The notes under the pieces were generated by a model that saw only the letters and a list, made by a program, of their open reading frames with translations, was not told the DNA's origin and made no database searches. From Gammaproteobacteria bacterium (GTDB lineage: Bacteria > Pseudomonadota > Gammaproteobacteria > Pseudomonadales > Azotimanducaceae), in contig SYFY01000156.1 of NCBI GenBank assembly GCA_005799745.1, forward strand, positions 1 through 64,000: DNA of 64,000 bases. Reading direction: 5' to 3'. Within the stretch, counting starts at the first letter, position 1. The number at the start of each line of letters is the position of its first letter. A program made the position numbers and the translations under genes. Of this stretch, positions 44,938 through 53,519 are shown piece after piece.

Positions 44938-45297
44938 TCAGGCACCCAAGCGCTGATTGAACTCCACCATGTTGCCGCTGGGATCGTGGGTAAACGCCTG
45001 TCGGCACACCGTCGGAATCTCTCGCGGCTCTGAACATCGAAACCCGGCATCGCGCACGGTGGTGATGACGTGATCGAGATTCGCTACTTCAAAGGCGAAG
45101 TGTTGTTCCTTGGGCGGTTCCGTGGACTTGATGCCCAGCAGATGCACTTCCTGATCACCGCTGCGCATCCAGGCTCCGGGAAACCCAAGGTCCGGTCTTG
45201 GCAACAATTCCATACCGAGTACGCCGGTATAAAACGCAACCGCGTCATCGACGTTTTTCACGTTGATCGAAACGTGGTGAATACCCTTGAGCAGCAT
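44938..45297 (-). CDS. VOC family protein (glyoxalase/bleomycin resistance fold)
   Basis: 119 residues: GIHHVSINVKNVDDAVAFYTGVLG, a beta-alpha-beta-beta unit, then QHFAFEVANLDHVI and FTHDPSGNMVEFNQR with the metal-ligand Glu. Metal-dependent lyase or dioxygenase or binding protein; exact function open. The start at 45297 is preceded by several purines. It is upstream of the decayed globin fragment on the same strand. Confidence 0.85.
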   Translation of the reverse strand: MLLKGIHHVSINVKNVDDAVAFYTGVLGMELLPRPDLGFPGAWMRSGDQEVHLLGIKSTEPPKEQHFAFEVANLDHVITTVRDAGFRCSEPREIPTVCRQAFTHDPSGNMVEFNQRLGA

Positions 45298-45330
45298 GGA
45301 AAGACTCCGCAGCGGTGTTTCAGGAGCCTA

Positions 45331-46695
45331 TCACGGTGTTGTGGAGGAGGGCACCGGAGCGTCACCCAGTGCAGAAAGTGTCTCCGGGTGGGTGAACCCA
45401 TCCGGGATCCAGCCCCGCGCATGTTGCCATGCAGCGATGGCGCGACGGGTGGCTGGACCCGCAAGGCCGTCGATGGGACCGACTTCGAAACCGAGCAATG
45501 CGAGATTTTCCTGGAGGGTCCGAATGGACTCGAGCGGCAGACGCTCCGGAATGTCCGGAATGGGGCGAACGAGTTTGCCACCGCCGGCGATTTGATCAGC
45601 GAGTCGTCCCACGCTGATTGCGTAGTACTCCGAACGGTTCCACTTCATGATGACGTCGAAGTTGGGGTAAGCGATGAATGCCGGTCCTTGATGGCCACTC
45701 GGTACGATGATTCGAGCGGGGGTATCGGTTTGTTTGAGCGGACGACCCGCAGTATCACGCACCCCCATATTGGCCCAGGCAGAGAGCGGCTCGATCTTGT
45801 CGGTTTGCAGGTAGTCGAAGTTGGAGGGTAAAAGAACTTCACGACCCCAGCGTTGCCCGGTTGTCCAGCCGAGCGCTGAAAGGAAGTAACCCGCTGAGAC
45901 GAGCGCGTCGGTGGTGCTATTCCACAAATCCCGCTTGCCGTCCTTGTCGCCGTCAGTCGCATGATCGAGATAGGCGGATGGCATGAACTGCATGTTGCCC
46001 ATGGCGCCGGCCCAGGAGCCGAGCATCCGATCGACGGTGATATCACCGCGATCGAGGATGCGCAGCGACTTGATGAACTCCTCCCGGAAGAAGTCGGCAC
46101 GACGGGAATCACACGCCAGATTGGCGAGAGCGACCGGCACGATGTGACTGCCGAGGACACGGCCAAAGTCTGTTTCGAGCCCCCAGAACGCGAGCAGATA
46201 CTGGGGCGGCACGCCAGTCTCGCGTTGGATTCGTTGCAACAAAGATTGATGTTCACGCAGTAATTCTCGGCCGCGGTCGATACGTTGATTGTTGACGCGC
46301 ACCGGGAAATATCCCGCGAAGGTCTGCATGAATTCGGGCTGAGAGCGGTCCAGTGAGACGATGCGGGTGTCTTCCCGCAGCAGCGGCTTAACCGAGTCGA
46401 TCACCAACGAGGACACACCTCGTGTGGTGGCCTCAGCAAGCAGGCGATCAGCGCACTCAGCGAAGGTCGCTGGCGAGGCCTCCGCGTGTGCGAACTTAAT
46501 AAAGAAAATCAGAGAGATAAGGAGCAAAGCGAAAGCTATGAGGGAAGACTTGGGTCGATGTCCTTTCCTCGCATTCGTTCGTTCAAGGAGCCCTTCGTAC
46601 CTCGGGCGGTGCTGCACTAAAAGAAGTCCTGAAACCGGTCTATTTCCGTCATCGCGGCGTTGGGCGTCACTCTGGAAAATCGGCCTAAACCACAT
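45331..46695 (-). CDS. Lytic murein transglycosylase (MltB family) with peptidoglycan-binding domain
   Basis: 454 residues as open frame, but the start is uncertain: the likely signal peptide (SSLIAFALLLISLIFFIKFAHAEA, split as SSLIAFALLLISL and IFFIKFAHAEA) sits at residues about 50-72 and no ATG is nearby, so a weak start codon or a start lesion is possible. Transglycosylase domain: the catalytic Glu lies in FWGLETDFGR, followed by GNMQFMPSAYLDHA. C-terminal PG_binding_1 motif IDGLAGPATRRAIAAWQ. It cleaves peptidoglycan in the periplasm. Upstream neighbour is an acyl-CoA dehydrogenase gene. Confidence 0.85.
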   Translation of the reverse strand: MWFRPIFQSDAQRRDDGNRPVSGLLLVQHRPRYEGLLERTNARKGHRPKSSLIAFALLLISLIFFIKFAHAEASPATFAECADRLLAEATTRGVSSLVIDSVKPLLREDTRIVSLDRSQPEFMQTFAGYFPVRVNNQRIDRGRELLREHQSLLQRIQRETGVPPQYLLAFWGLETDFGRVLGSHIVPVALANLACDSRRADFFREEFIKSLRILDRGDITVDRMLGSWAGAMGNMQFMPSAYLDHATDGDKDGKRDLWNSTTDALVSAGYFLSALGWTTGQRWGREVLLPSNFDYLQTDKIEPLSAWANMGVRDTAGRPLKQTDTPARIIVPSGHQGPAFIAYPNFDVIMKWNRSEYYAISVGRLADQIAGGGKLVRPIPDIPERLPLESIRTLQENLALLGFEVGPIDGLAGPATRRAIAAWQHARGWIPDGFTHPETLSALGDAPVPSSTTP

Positions 46696-46771
46696 TCACG
46701 ATTTTCCTCCGCGTCGCTCGCACTGAAGAGTTGTGGGCCCTGACGAGAACATCCTCTCTTTCAGGACTTCT

Positions 46772-47908
46772 TCAATCCACCAATGAACGGCCAATAACAA
46801 ACCGCATGATCTGGCTGGTGCCTTCGAGAATCTCGTGCACACGCAGATCGCGGAAAAACCGTTCTACCGGATAGTCCATGAGATAGCCATAGCCGCCATG
46901 GAGCTGCAACGCACTGTTAACCACAGCAGAGCCTGATTCTGTCGCCATCAACTTGGCCATGGCCGCGAAGCGGGTCTTGTCCGGAGCGCCTTCACTCAGC
47001 TTCAACGCCGCGATGTAGAGCAGCGCCCGCGATGCCTCGACCTTCGTCACCATATCGGCGAGCGTGAACTGCGTATTCTGGAAATCAGCGATGCGTTGCC
47101 CGAACTGGTTACGTTCTTTCACATAGATCGTCGCATCGTCGAGGCAACGTTGCGCGCCACCCAGTGAACACGCACCGATGTTGATTCGGCCGCCATCGAG
47201 TCCCGCCATGGCGATGCGAAATCCCTGACCTTCTTCGCCAACCAGATTGGCCACGGGAACTTTAACGTTGTCGAACATCACCATCGCCGTGGGCTGGGAA
47301 TGCCAACCGAGCTTTCGCTCCTGGGCGCCAAAGGACACACCCGGCATGTCCTTTTCGACGACGAGACAAGAGATGCCCCGCGCGCCAGGTCCGCCGGTGC
47401 GGGCCATGACGACATAAATTTCATTCTCACCACCACCCGAGATAAATGCCTTGGTGCCGCTCACCACGTAGTGATCACGCTCCCGACGGGCAGTGGTCTT
47501 GAGTGAGGCAGCATCGGATCCCGCACCGGGTTCAGTTAGGCAGTAGCTCGCCATGTGTTCCATGGTGACGAGTTTGGGGAGATAGGCGTCTTTCACCACC
47601 TGCGAACCGTAGGCGTCGATCATCCACTCGGCCATGTTGTGGATGGAGAAAAAGGCCGACGTCGAAGGACATCCATAGGCCAGGGCTTCGATGATGAGTG
47701 CAGCTTCAAGGCGTCCGAGCCCACAGCCACCCATCGCTTCTGACACATAAATCGAACCGAATCCCAGTTCCGCGCCCTGGCGAATAACGTCCCGCGGGAA
47801 CAGTTTGTGTTCATCCCACGCACCCGCATTCGGCGTCACGGCATCCGCAGTGAATTTGCGGGCCATGTCCTGAATAGCGCGCTGGTCATCGGTCAACTGG
47901 TAATTCAT
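46772..47908 (-). CDS. Acyl-CoA dehydrogenase (isobutyryl/short-chain type)
   Basis: 378 residues. FAD-binding motif YCLTEPGAGSDAASLKTTA and the C-terminal ILEGTSQIMRFVIGR with the catalytic Glu in EGTSQ. Flavoenzyme that introduces a 2,3-double bond into acyl-CoA, passing electrons to ETF. The pattern resembles isobutyryl-CoA/short-branched-chain dehydrogenases of valine or steroid side-chain breakdown. Length normal. Followed downstream by the transglycosylase gene and preceded by DUF1330. Confidence 0.9.
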   Translation of the reverse strand: MNYQLTDDQRAIQDMARKFTADAVTPNAGAWDEHKLFPRDVIRQGAELGFGSIYVSEAMGGCGLGRLEAALIIEALAYGCPSTSAFFSIHNMAEWMIDAYGSQVVKDAYLPKLVTMEHMASYCLTEPGAGSDAASLKTTARRERDHYVVSGTKAFISGGGENEIYVVMARTGGPGARGISCLVVEKDMPGVSFGAQERKLGWHSQPTAMVMFDNVKVPVANLVGEEGQGFRIAMAGLDGGRINIGACSLGGAQRCLDDATIYVKERNQFGQRIADFQNTQFTLADMVTKVEASRALLYIAALKLSEGAPDKTRFAAMAKLMATESGSAVVNSALQLHGGYGYLMDYPVERFFRDLRVHEILEGTSQIMRFVIGRSLVD

Positions 47909-48013
47909 GGGCGCGAAATCTCTCGTCCTTCCGCGAACTTGCGAGTTCTTCCTGAAACGGCAGCAGAGCTTCGGCGGACCTCTGCCGAAGCTCCTCGTAC
48001 GACCCGCCGGTGA

Positions 48014-48313
48014 TCAGCCGCCGACGTTCATGCTCTGGGCGATCACGGCAAAACCGGTGGTGGCAGCGAGTCGCTTGCCCACAACGGCCTGGTAGGCGCC
48101 ACTCTCATACCAGCCCTTGGCGGCAGCGGTGTCCTTGAACTTGATGATCACAGTCTGTGGTCCAGGTGGGGTGCCTTCCATCGTTTCGGCAGCCACGTCG
48201 AAGGACACGAGTTCACCGCCCGCAGCGGCGAGCGTTGGACCCGCTCCGGCCTGGTATTCGCGATACAGCGCGGGATCTTTGACGACATACTGGGCAATAA
48301 AAAGCGCGGCCAT
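48014..48313 (-). CDS. DUF1330 small protein
   Basis: 99 residues with the DUF1330 ferredoxin-like fold: FIAQYVVKDPALYREYQ, a variable stretch, TVIIKFKDTAAAKGWYES and a C-terminal AATTGFAVI. AGGGGG lies just before the ATG at 48313. Function unknown. It lies upstream of the acyl-CoA dehydrogenase gene on the same strand, 105 bp away. Confidence 0.85.
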   Translation of the reverse strand: MAALFIAQYVVKDPALYREYQAGAGPTLAAAGGELVSFDVAAETMEGTPPGPQTVIIKFKDTAAAKGWYESGAYQAVVGKRLAATTGFAVIAQSMNVGG

Positions 48314-48464
48314 GGGGTCCCCCTCTGGTTGGATTGCAGCCTTTGGTTTGAGAGAAGGCTGACTTTGAAAACGTGTCTCCCGACTAGGTCGAAACAGGTC
48401 GGCGCGCAATGTTACCTTCTGTGCTCAAGAAGCAATAGAAGCAAAAAACAAGGCTGACTGTTTT

Positions 48465-49436
48465 ATGTCGAGCATGCGTGTGCGATTGACCCGTCGATGG
48501 CCTGAAGTGGTAGAAGATCGGCTCCGTGGGCTGTGTGATTTGGCCATTAATGCAGATGATCGACCGCTGACCAGAGATCAGCTGATTGCGGCATTGCAGG
48601 AAAATGATGTCCTCGGCGCTACCGTAACGGATCGGCTTGATACAGCGGTGTTGTCTGCACCGAATCGCCGCTGTCGATTGATCGCGAGTTTCGGCGTGGG
48701 CTACAACCATATCGACACAGAAGCCGCTCGTGCAGCCGGAATTGCCGTGACGAACACGCCAGGTGTCCTCACGGACGCTACGGCCGATATAGCGATCACA
48801 TTAATGCTCATGGCTGCGCGGCGAGCTGGCGAAGGGGAACGTCTGTTGCGCGCAGGACAATGGCCGGGTTGGTCACCCAATTCACTCCTTGGAACCCAGG
48901 TGACCGGTAAAACCCTCGGCATCATCGGCATGGGACGTATTGGCCAGGCAACTGCTCGTCGCGCCGCTTTCGGGTTTGGTATGAAGATTTTCTATTTCTC
49001 CCGCACCCGACTGGACCTCCTAGAAGAGTCTGTCCTCGGAGCGACCCACGTTAAGGATCTCAAGGCCATGCTCGGCCATTGCGACTTCGTCTCGATGCAT
49101 TGCCCGGCGTCACCTGCTACACGGCATCTGTTGAATGCCGAGACCCTCGCAGCGTTGCCGCCTCATGCATTTGTCATCAATACCGCGCGCGGAGATGTGA
49201 TTGACGAGGCGGCGCTGGCTGAAGCGCTGGCTTCGGGTCGGATTGCCGGTGCAGGGTTGGACGTGTATGAACGCGAACCCATCGTGCATGAAGCGCTTCT
49301 TCCGATGGAAAACGTTGTGCTGCTGCCTCACCTTGGAAGTGGTTCGCAGGAAACTCGGGAAGCCATGGGCCACTGCGCGGTGGACAACATCGAAGCCTTC
49401 ATTAAGGGAACGGTTTTACCGAATCGTGTGGTTTGA
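48465..49436 (+). CDS. D-2-hydroxyacid dehydrogenase (glyoxylate/hydroxypyruvate reductase-like)
   Basis: 323 residues. NAD(P)-binding GIIGMGRIGQA, catalytic Arg in NTARGDVIDEAAL, Glu in DVYEREP and His in LLPHLGSG. The inner LIASFGVGYNHID is typical of the D-glycerate dehydrogenase group. It reduces glyoxylate or hydroxypyruvate to the D-hydroxyacid or works in reverse. Followed 33 bp later by a small membrane protein gene on the same strand. Confidence 0.92.
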   Translation: MSSMRVRLTRRWPEVVEDRLRGLCDLAINADDRPLTRDQLIAALQENDVLGATVTDRLDTAVLSAPNRRCRLIASFGVGYNHIDTEAARAAGIAVTNTPGVLTDATADIAITLMLMAARRAGEGERLLRAGQWPGWSPNSLLGTQVTGKTLGIIGMGRIGQATARRAAFGFGMKIFYFSRTRLDLLEESVLGATHVKDLKAMLGHCDFVSMHCPASPATRHLLNAETLAALPPHAFVINTARGDVIDEAALAEALASGRIAGAGLDVYEREPIVHEALLPMENVVLLPHLGSGSQETREAMGHCAVDNIEAFIKGTVLPNRVV

Positions 49437-49469
49437 ACGATCTAACAAGAATGTTCTGTGGGAGATCGC

Positions 49470-49901
49470 GTGACGATCATTGAAATCTTGCGCCACGAAT
49501 CAACACGTCGTCCGTGGTGGATGAACGTCATGTTCGCCTTCTGCGTCTACATGACCTTCATCTACATGCCGTTCGACCTCTTCATCAAACCCGTCGCTGA
49601 GGATCAGGAAGTCTGGTTCGGCTTCATGCTGACGGGTTTGTGGGCCAAGGCGACAGCACCGCTGCATTGGTTGATCTATGGTGCGCTGGCCTGGGGGTTC
49701 TGGAAGATGCGACCTCGGATGCACCCATGGGCGATGCTCTACGCGCTACAAGTGGCCATCGGCATGGGGGTGTGGAGCTTGTTGGACCCACGAGGCCCTG
49801 GCCTCGTGGGTGGGCTTGTCGCCACCGCGATCTTTCTCGTACCCGTTATCGCTTTGTGGCGAGCACGACATCAATTCAGCGGTGATAAGGTCATCAGCTA
49901 G
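49470..49901 (+). CDS. Hypothetical membrane protein
   Basis: 143 residues with about four hydrophobic segments (VMFAFCVYMTFIYM, WLIYGALAWGFW, MLYALQVAIGMGVWSLL, LVATAIFLVPVIALW). GTG at 49470 with GGAG 5 nt upstream is preferred over the earlier GTG. Inside it, 49787-49810 is a perfect 10-bp inverted repeat. Function unknown; overlaps the 3' end of the next gene on the other strand by 8 bp. Confidence 0.7.
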   Translation: MTIIEILRHESTRRPWWMNVMFAFCVYMTFIYMPFDLFIKPVAEDQEVWFGFMLTGLWAKATAPLHWLIYGALAWGFWKMRPRMHPWAMLYALQVAIGMGVWSLLDPRGPGLVGGLVATAIFLVPVIALWRARHQFSGDKVIS

Positions 49902-50898
49902 CGACGCGAATGATGCGCGTCCCGATGTTGCCACCGGCCAACAAGTCCACGAACGCTGCAGGTGCCTGGGCGAGGCCCTTGAATTCATCCTGCAACGCGT
50001 GGATCGCGCCTGTCTTGATCCAGCCGAGCATGGTCTCGCGGGCAGTGGCGTATTCACTCGCGTAGTCAAACACCAGAAAGCCTTGCATCCGAATGCGTTT
50101 GTTCACGAGTAGCCCGGGTACACCGCGAGGTCCACCTGCCGGGTTGGAGGTGTCGTACTGACTGACGACGCCGCAACAAGCTATACGGCCGAAGGTGTTC
50201 ATACGGAAGAGCACTGCACCAAGGACATCGCCGCCAGTGTTGTCGAAATATACGTCGATTCCATCCGGGCAGGCAGCTTTGAGCGCCGCACGAAAGTCGC
50301 CGTCCTTGTAGTTCACCGAGGCATCGAAGCCGAGTTCAGAAACGAGGCGCGCACCCTTTTCGTCGGAACCGCAGGTCCCCACCACGCGACAACCCTTGAG
50401 TTTGGCGATCTGTCCAACAAGGTGGCCCACGGATCCGGCCGCAGCAGAAACCACTACCGTTTCGCTGGCTTTCGGTTCTCCAACGCGCAACAGTCCAAAA
50501 TAGGCTGTTAGACCATTCGTACCGAGCGCGCCGACGTAGTGGGCGGGATCATCAATCGCAGGAACGCGGGTGACGGCTTTCGCGGGGTGGGCGGCAAATG
50601 CCTGCCAGCCTGAGCCACAGACCACGAGATCATCTTTGTTCAGTCCTGCTGCTCTGGACTCAACCACGCGGCTGATCGTCTGACCGTTCATGACGATGCC
50701 GGTTTGTGGCGCGCCGGCGTAACTTGCGCTGCCTTGAAGGCCAGCACGGGCGCCAGCACCGACGCCGATGGCGAGTGTCTGACACAGCACTTCGCCATCC
50801 GCGGGCGAAGGCATCGGTGACTCGACCAGTTCATAGTCGGTTACGGCAAGTTTTTCTTTGGGCAGGTTGCGGATCAGCACTCGGGTATTCGTGGACAC
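49894..50898 (-). CDS. NADP-dependent medium-chain dehydrogenase/reductase (prostaglandin-reductase-like)
   Basis: 334 residues. No structural zinc cysteine pattern. The Rossmann cofactor loop AAAGSVGHLVGQIAK and the LTD/PTGR-type GLTAYFGLL and YFDNTGGDVLGAVL are seen. The GTG at 50898 with GGAG upstream gives MSTNTRVLIRN. It likely reduces alpha,beta-unsaturated ketones with NADPH. Divergent from the SDR gene downstream (136 bp apart). Confidence 0.86.
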   Translation of the reverse strand: MSTNTRVLIRNLPKEKLAVTDYELVESPMPSPADGEVLCQTLAIGVGAGARAGLQGSASYAGAPQTGIVMNGQTISRVVESRAAGLNKDDLVVCGSGWQAFAAHPAKAVTRVPAIDDPAHYVGALGTNGLTAYFGLLRVGEPKASETVVVSAAAGSVGHLVGQIAKLKGCRVVGTCGSDEKGARLVSELGFDASVNYKDGDFRAALKAACPDGIDVYFDNTGGDVLGAVLFRMNTFGRIACCGVVSQYDTSNPAGGPRGVPGLLVNKRIRMQGFLVFDYASEYATARETMLGWIKTGAIHALQDEFKGLAQAPAAFVDLLAGGNIGTRIIRVAS

Positions 50899-51033
50899 GT
50901 CGAAGCTCCGTGGTGTGTTGGGCGATGAGGACCATGATACGGGAAGGGGCATCGGAAGATTCCATCTGCCCGCGTCGAGACGATGGTTGATGCAGCCCTC
51001 TATACTCGGGGTCCATCGCAGGAGAGGCTAGAG

Positions 51034-51858
51034 ATGGGGAAATTAGCGGGTCGGGTCGCGCTAGTCACAGGCGCCGGACGAGGCATTGGTGCGGCGACAG
51101 CCATCAAGCTCGCAGCCGATGGTGCTGCTGTGGTCGTTAATGATCGAGATGCCGATGCGGCGGCGGTGACGGCACGCAAGATCATCACGACCACAGGGCG
51201 TGCGGTCTGTGTCGCGTCTGATCTCACCGAAGCAGGGGCCGCTGAGCACCTGGTTGATGAAAGTCTACGTGCGTTCGGCAGTCTCGATATCGTCGTGAAC
51301 AACGCAGGTTATGTCTGGAACGGGGCGATCCAGAACCATTCCGATGAACAGTGGTCCGCTATGCTCGACATGCATGCGGGTGCGCCGTTTCGAATCTTGC
51401 GGGCCTGGTATCCCTGGCTCAAAAAAACTGCCACACGTGAGTTCGAAACCAACGGCAGCGCTTTATGTCGCAAGGTCGTGAACATCTCGTCGGTGAGCGG
51501 AACTACCGGCGCAGCGACGCAGATCGCCTATTCAGCGGGTAAGGCGGCGGTAGTCGGGATCACTAAAACACTCGCGAAAGAGTGGGGGCGTTTCAACGTT
51601 ACGGTGAACGCCGTGGCCTTTGGGCACATCGATACGCGGCTCACTCAAACTTACGATGGCGTGCCGCCTACCATTCAAGTGGGTGAACGCAACTTCAAAG
51701 TCGGTTTGTCATCCGATCAAGCCGACGCTATCAGGGCGGCCACGCCTCTGGGGCGCACCGGTAAGGCAGAAGATGCTGCCGGATCGATCCTGTTGTTTTG
51801 TTTTCCTGAATCTGACTTCGTCACGGGGCAGGTTTTGACGTGTTCAGGGGGTGTCTAA
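51034..51858 (+). CDS. SDR family oxidoreductase (3-oxoacyl-ACP reductase/hydroxyacyl-CoA dehydrogenase-like)
   Basis: 274 residues. TGAGRGIG cofactor loop, NNAGYVWNG, catalytic Ser (ISSVSG) and YSAGKAAV (Y-x3-K). Longer than the short SDRs, with an insert about 215-245. The ATG at 51034 has AGGAG 8 nt upstream. Its 3' end overlaps the 3' end of the broken WYL gene by 15 bp. It may act in fatty-acyl metabolism; substrate unassigned. Confidence 0.86.
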   Translation: MGKLAGRVALVTGAGRGIGAATAIKLAADGAAVVVNDRDADAAAVTARKIITTTGRAVCVASDLTEAGAAEHLVDESLRAFGSLDIVVNNAGYVWNGAIQNHSDEQWSAMLDMHAGAPFRILRAWYPWLKKTATREFETNGSALCRKVVNISSVSGTTGAATQIAYSAGKAAVVGITKTLAKEWGRFNVTVNAVAFGHIDTRLTQTYDGVPPTIQVGERNFKVGLSSDQADAIRAATPLGRTGKAEDAAGSILLFCFPESDFVTGQVLTCSGGV

Positions 51859-52567
51859 GGCATCGCCCTGTAGCGATGTCCACTCATCACTCGATTCTAG
51901 TTGACGTAAATACGTCGCGAGGTTTTTTCCGGCTTCGGAAGCGAATCCCTTGCTCGACACATCCAATTGTTGAATGCGATCGACACGGAAGGTACGGAAG
52001 TCCTTGCACAACTCACACCACGCACCGAGCGTGACTGAATACCCCCCAATACAGCAGCACCAGAGGACGAACGGTGCGCAGCGTGTCCTGGCCCTGCACG
52101 TCTGCATAGTTGAGCGTCAGCTTTCTACGGTTGTTAATGGCATGTCTCAAAGCGACCAGGGTGGGTGACTGGTCCTCAATGTTCTCTTGGGGTGGAACAC
52201 GCAGTGGGCTGTCTTCGAGTAAGCGGCGCATCCGTTCTGGAAGGACGGCATCGATCTTTGCCACCAGACGATCTGCAGCAGCAGCGAGTTCCCGATCACC
52301 GCGTGCCCGCACCATTTCCGCGCCAAACAAGAGCGCCTGGATTTCTTCGAAATCAAACATCAAGGGTGGCACGTGATAACTACGCGCTATGCGGTAGCCG
52401 ACACCAGCTTCACCTTCGATCGGTACGCCTGAGGCCACCAAGTCGGCGATGTCTCGATAGAGCGTTCAAGAAGAAATACTCAAGCTTTCAGCTAAATCGC
52501 GGGCAGTGCGAACTCGCCCCGGACGGAGCAGCAGAATGATCTGAAAGAGCCGGTCAGCGCGTCGCAT
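51844..52567 (-). pseudogene. WYL-domain (YafY-type) regulator, nonsense and frameshift
   Basis: Starts at ATG 52567: MRRADRLFQIILLLRPG, then LAESLSIS leading to TGA 52466-52468 where this HTH family usually has Arg (SERTIYRDI; here S-stop-TLYRDI). The frame continues VASGVPIEGEAGVGYRI and the WYL domain to RPLVLLYWG. There a run of six G (minus strand) near 52042-52047 adds one base; the next frame reads TLGAWCELCKDFRTFRVDRI to 51844. With five G the text YWG-YSV-TLGAWCEL matches the family spacing. Two lesions indicate a pseudogene, though the homopolymer may be a sequencing artefact. Confidence 0.82.
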
Positions 52568-52709
52568 CACGTGGTTGTAGTCCGAATCGTGTCATGCAGC
52601 AACGGCACTGTGTTGAATCGTTGTGGGGGATGTCGAACTCGACGCGTGCGTTGACGTGTTGCAGACTGATGACATGCTCTCACGCTGGCACGATCCCCGT
52701 TCGGACTGA

Positions 52710-53519
52710 TTGCTCATTTCGTGCTGGCCGCTCTATTTGCTCTCCGACCTTCCCTGGGACAAGGTCCTGAGTCGTTCTGTCTTGCTGTGCGCGGGCCTCT
52801 TGTTGTGGCCGTTACTCAAGTGGCTGACGCTGTCTTCAGATAGGGTCTTCGGATCGTCGTGGTCCACTTCATCGTTTGTTCGCTACTGGCTGCTAGGTTT
52901 TTTGTTGATCGTGCCACCTGCGGTCATTTTCCTGTGGTCGGGATATCGCGTTTTTGACTCCACCTGGCATCAAGAGCTGGATGATCTCGCCCGTGCGTTG
53001 GTAGGTGGTTTTATTGGTGGTGCGCTCGCGGCCTTTCTCGAAGAAACGGTGTTTCGTGGTGTCTTTCTTGCTGCGCTCAGTCGCTCCGTCGGAACTGTTG
53101 CAGCGATGGTGGTCACCAGTGGGTTGTATGCGTTGTGCCATTTTTTGCGTACGGACTTTGATGTGGCGGACCCGAGATTTGGCTCAGGCTTCGAGGCGTT
53201 GCTCTTGTCTCCCGGTCCGTTGTCTCATCCAGCGCAGTGGTGGGACTCGTTTGCTGGGCTCTTCGCCTTAGGTCTGCTGCTGAGCCTGGTGCGTTTACGC
53301 AGCGGTAGCCTGTTGCCCTGTATCGCACTACACGCGTCGTGGATTTTTTTCCTCAGGGTCTACAAGGAAATGACCGGGCGCGACATCACCAGTGAATGGA
53401 GCTGGTTGGTGGGCGGGCATGACAACTTTACCGGTGTGGTAGTGGCCGGATGGTTGATGGTGTTAATTGCGCTTTACCTGTGGTTCAGTCGGGCAAACCC
53501 AGGACCCGCTTGGCGATGA
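52710..53519 (+). CDS. CPBP family intramembrane metalloprotease
   Basis: About 269 residues, five to seven hydrophobic segments. The glutamate protease motif EExxxR is LEETVFRG, the second motif is LCHFL and the third ALHASWIFF, typical of CPBP/Abi (type II CAAX endopeptidase) proteins that cleave prenylated or membrane substrates. A weak TTG start at 52710 is used. An ATG at 52674 (MLSRWHDPRSD) lies in the same frame and is separated only by TGA 52707-52709, so the true gene may start there with a nonsense codon. Function in self-protection or signalling unknown. Confidence 0.75.
   Translation: MLISCWPLYLLSDLPWDKVLSRSVLLCAGLLLWPLLKWLTLSSDRVFGSSWSTSSFVRYWLLGFLLIVPPAVIFLWSGYRVFDSTWHQELDDLARALVGGFIGGALAAFLEETVFRGVFLAALSRSVGTVAAMVVTSGLYALCHFLRTDFDVADPRFGSGFEALLLSPGPLSHPAQWWDSFAGLFALGLLLSLVRLRSGSLLPCIALHASWIFFLRVYKEMTGRDITSEWSWLVGGHDNFTGVVVAGWLMVLIALYLWFSRANPGPAWR

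Noticed and set aside
49787-49810. Hairpin as a transcription terminator
   Set aside because: No run of T follows and it lies inside an open reading frame.
52466-52468. TGA in WYL regulator as a selenocysteine codon
   Set aside because: It sits in a DNA-binding helix with no redox motif, replaces an Arg, and the same gene has a frameshift.
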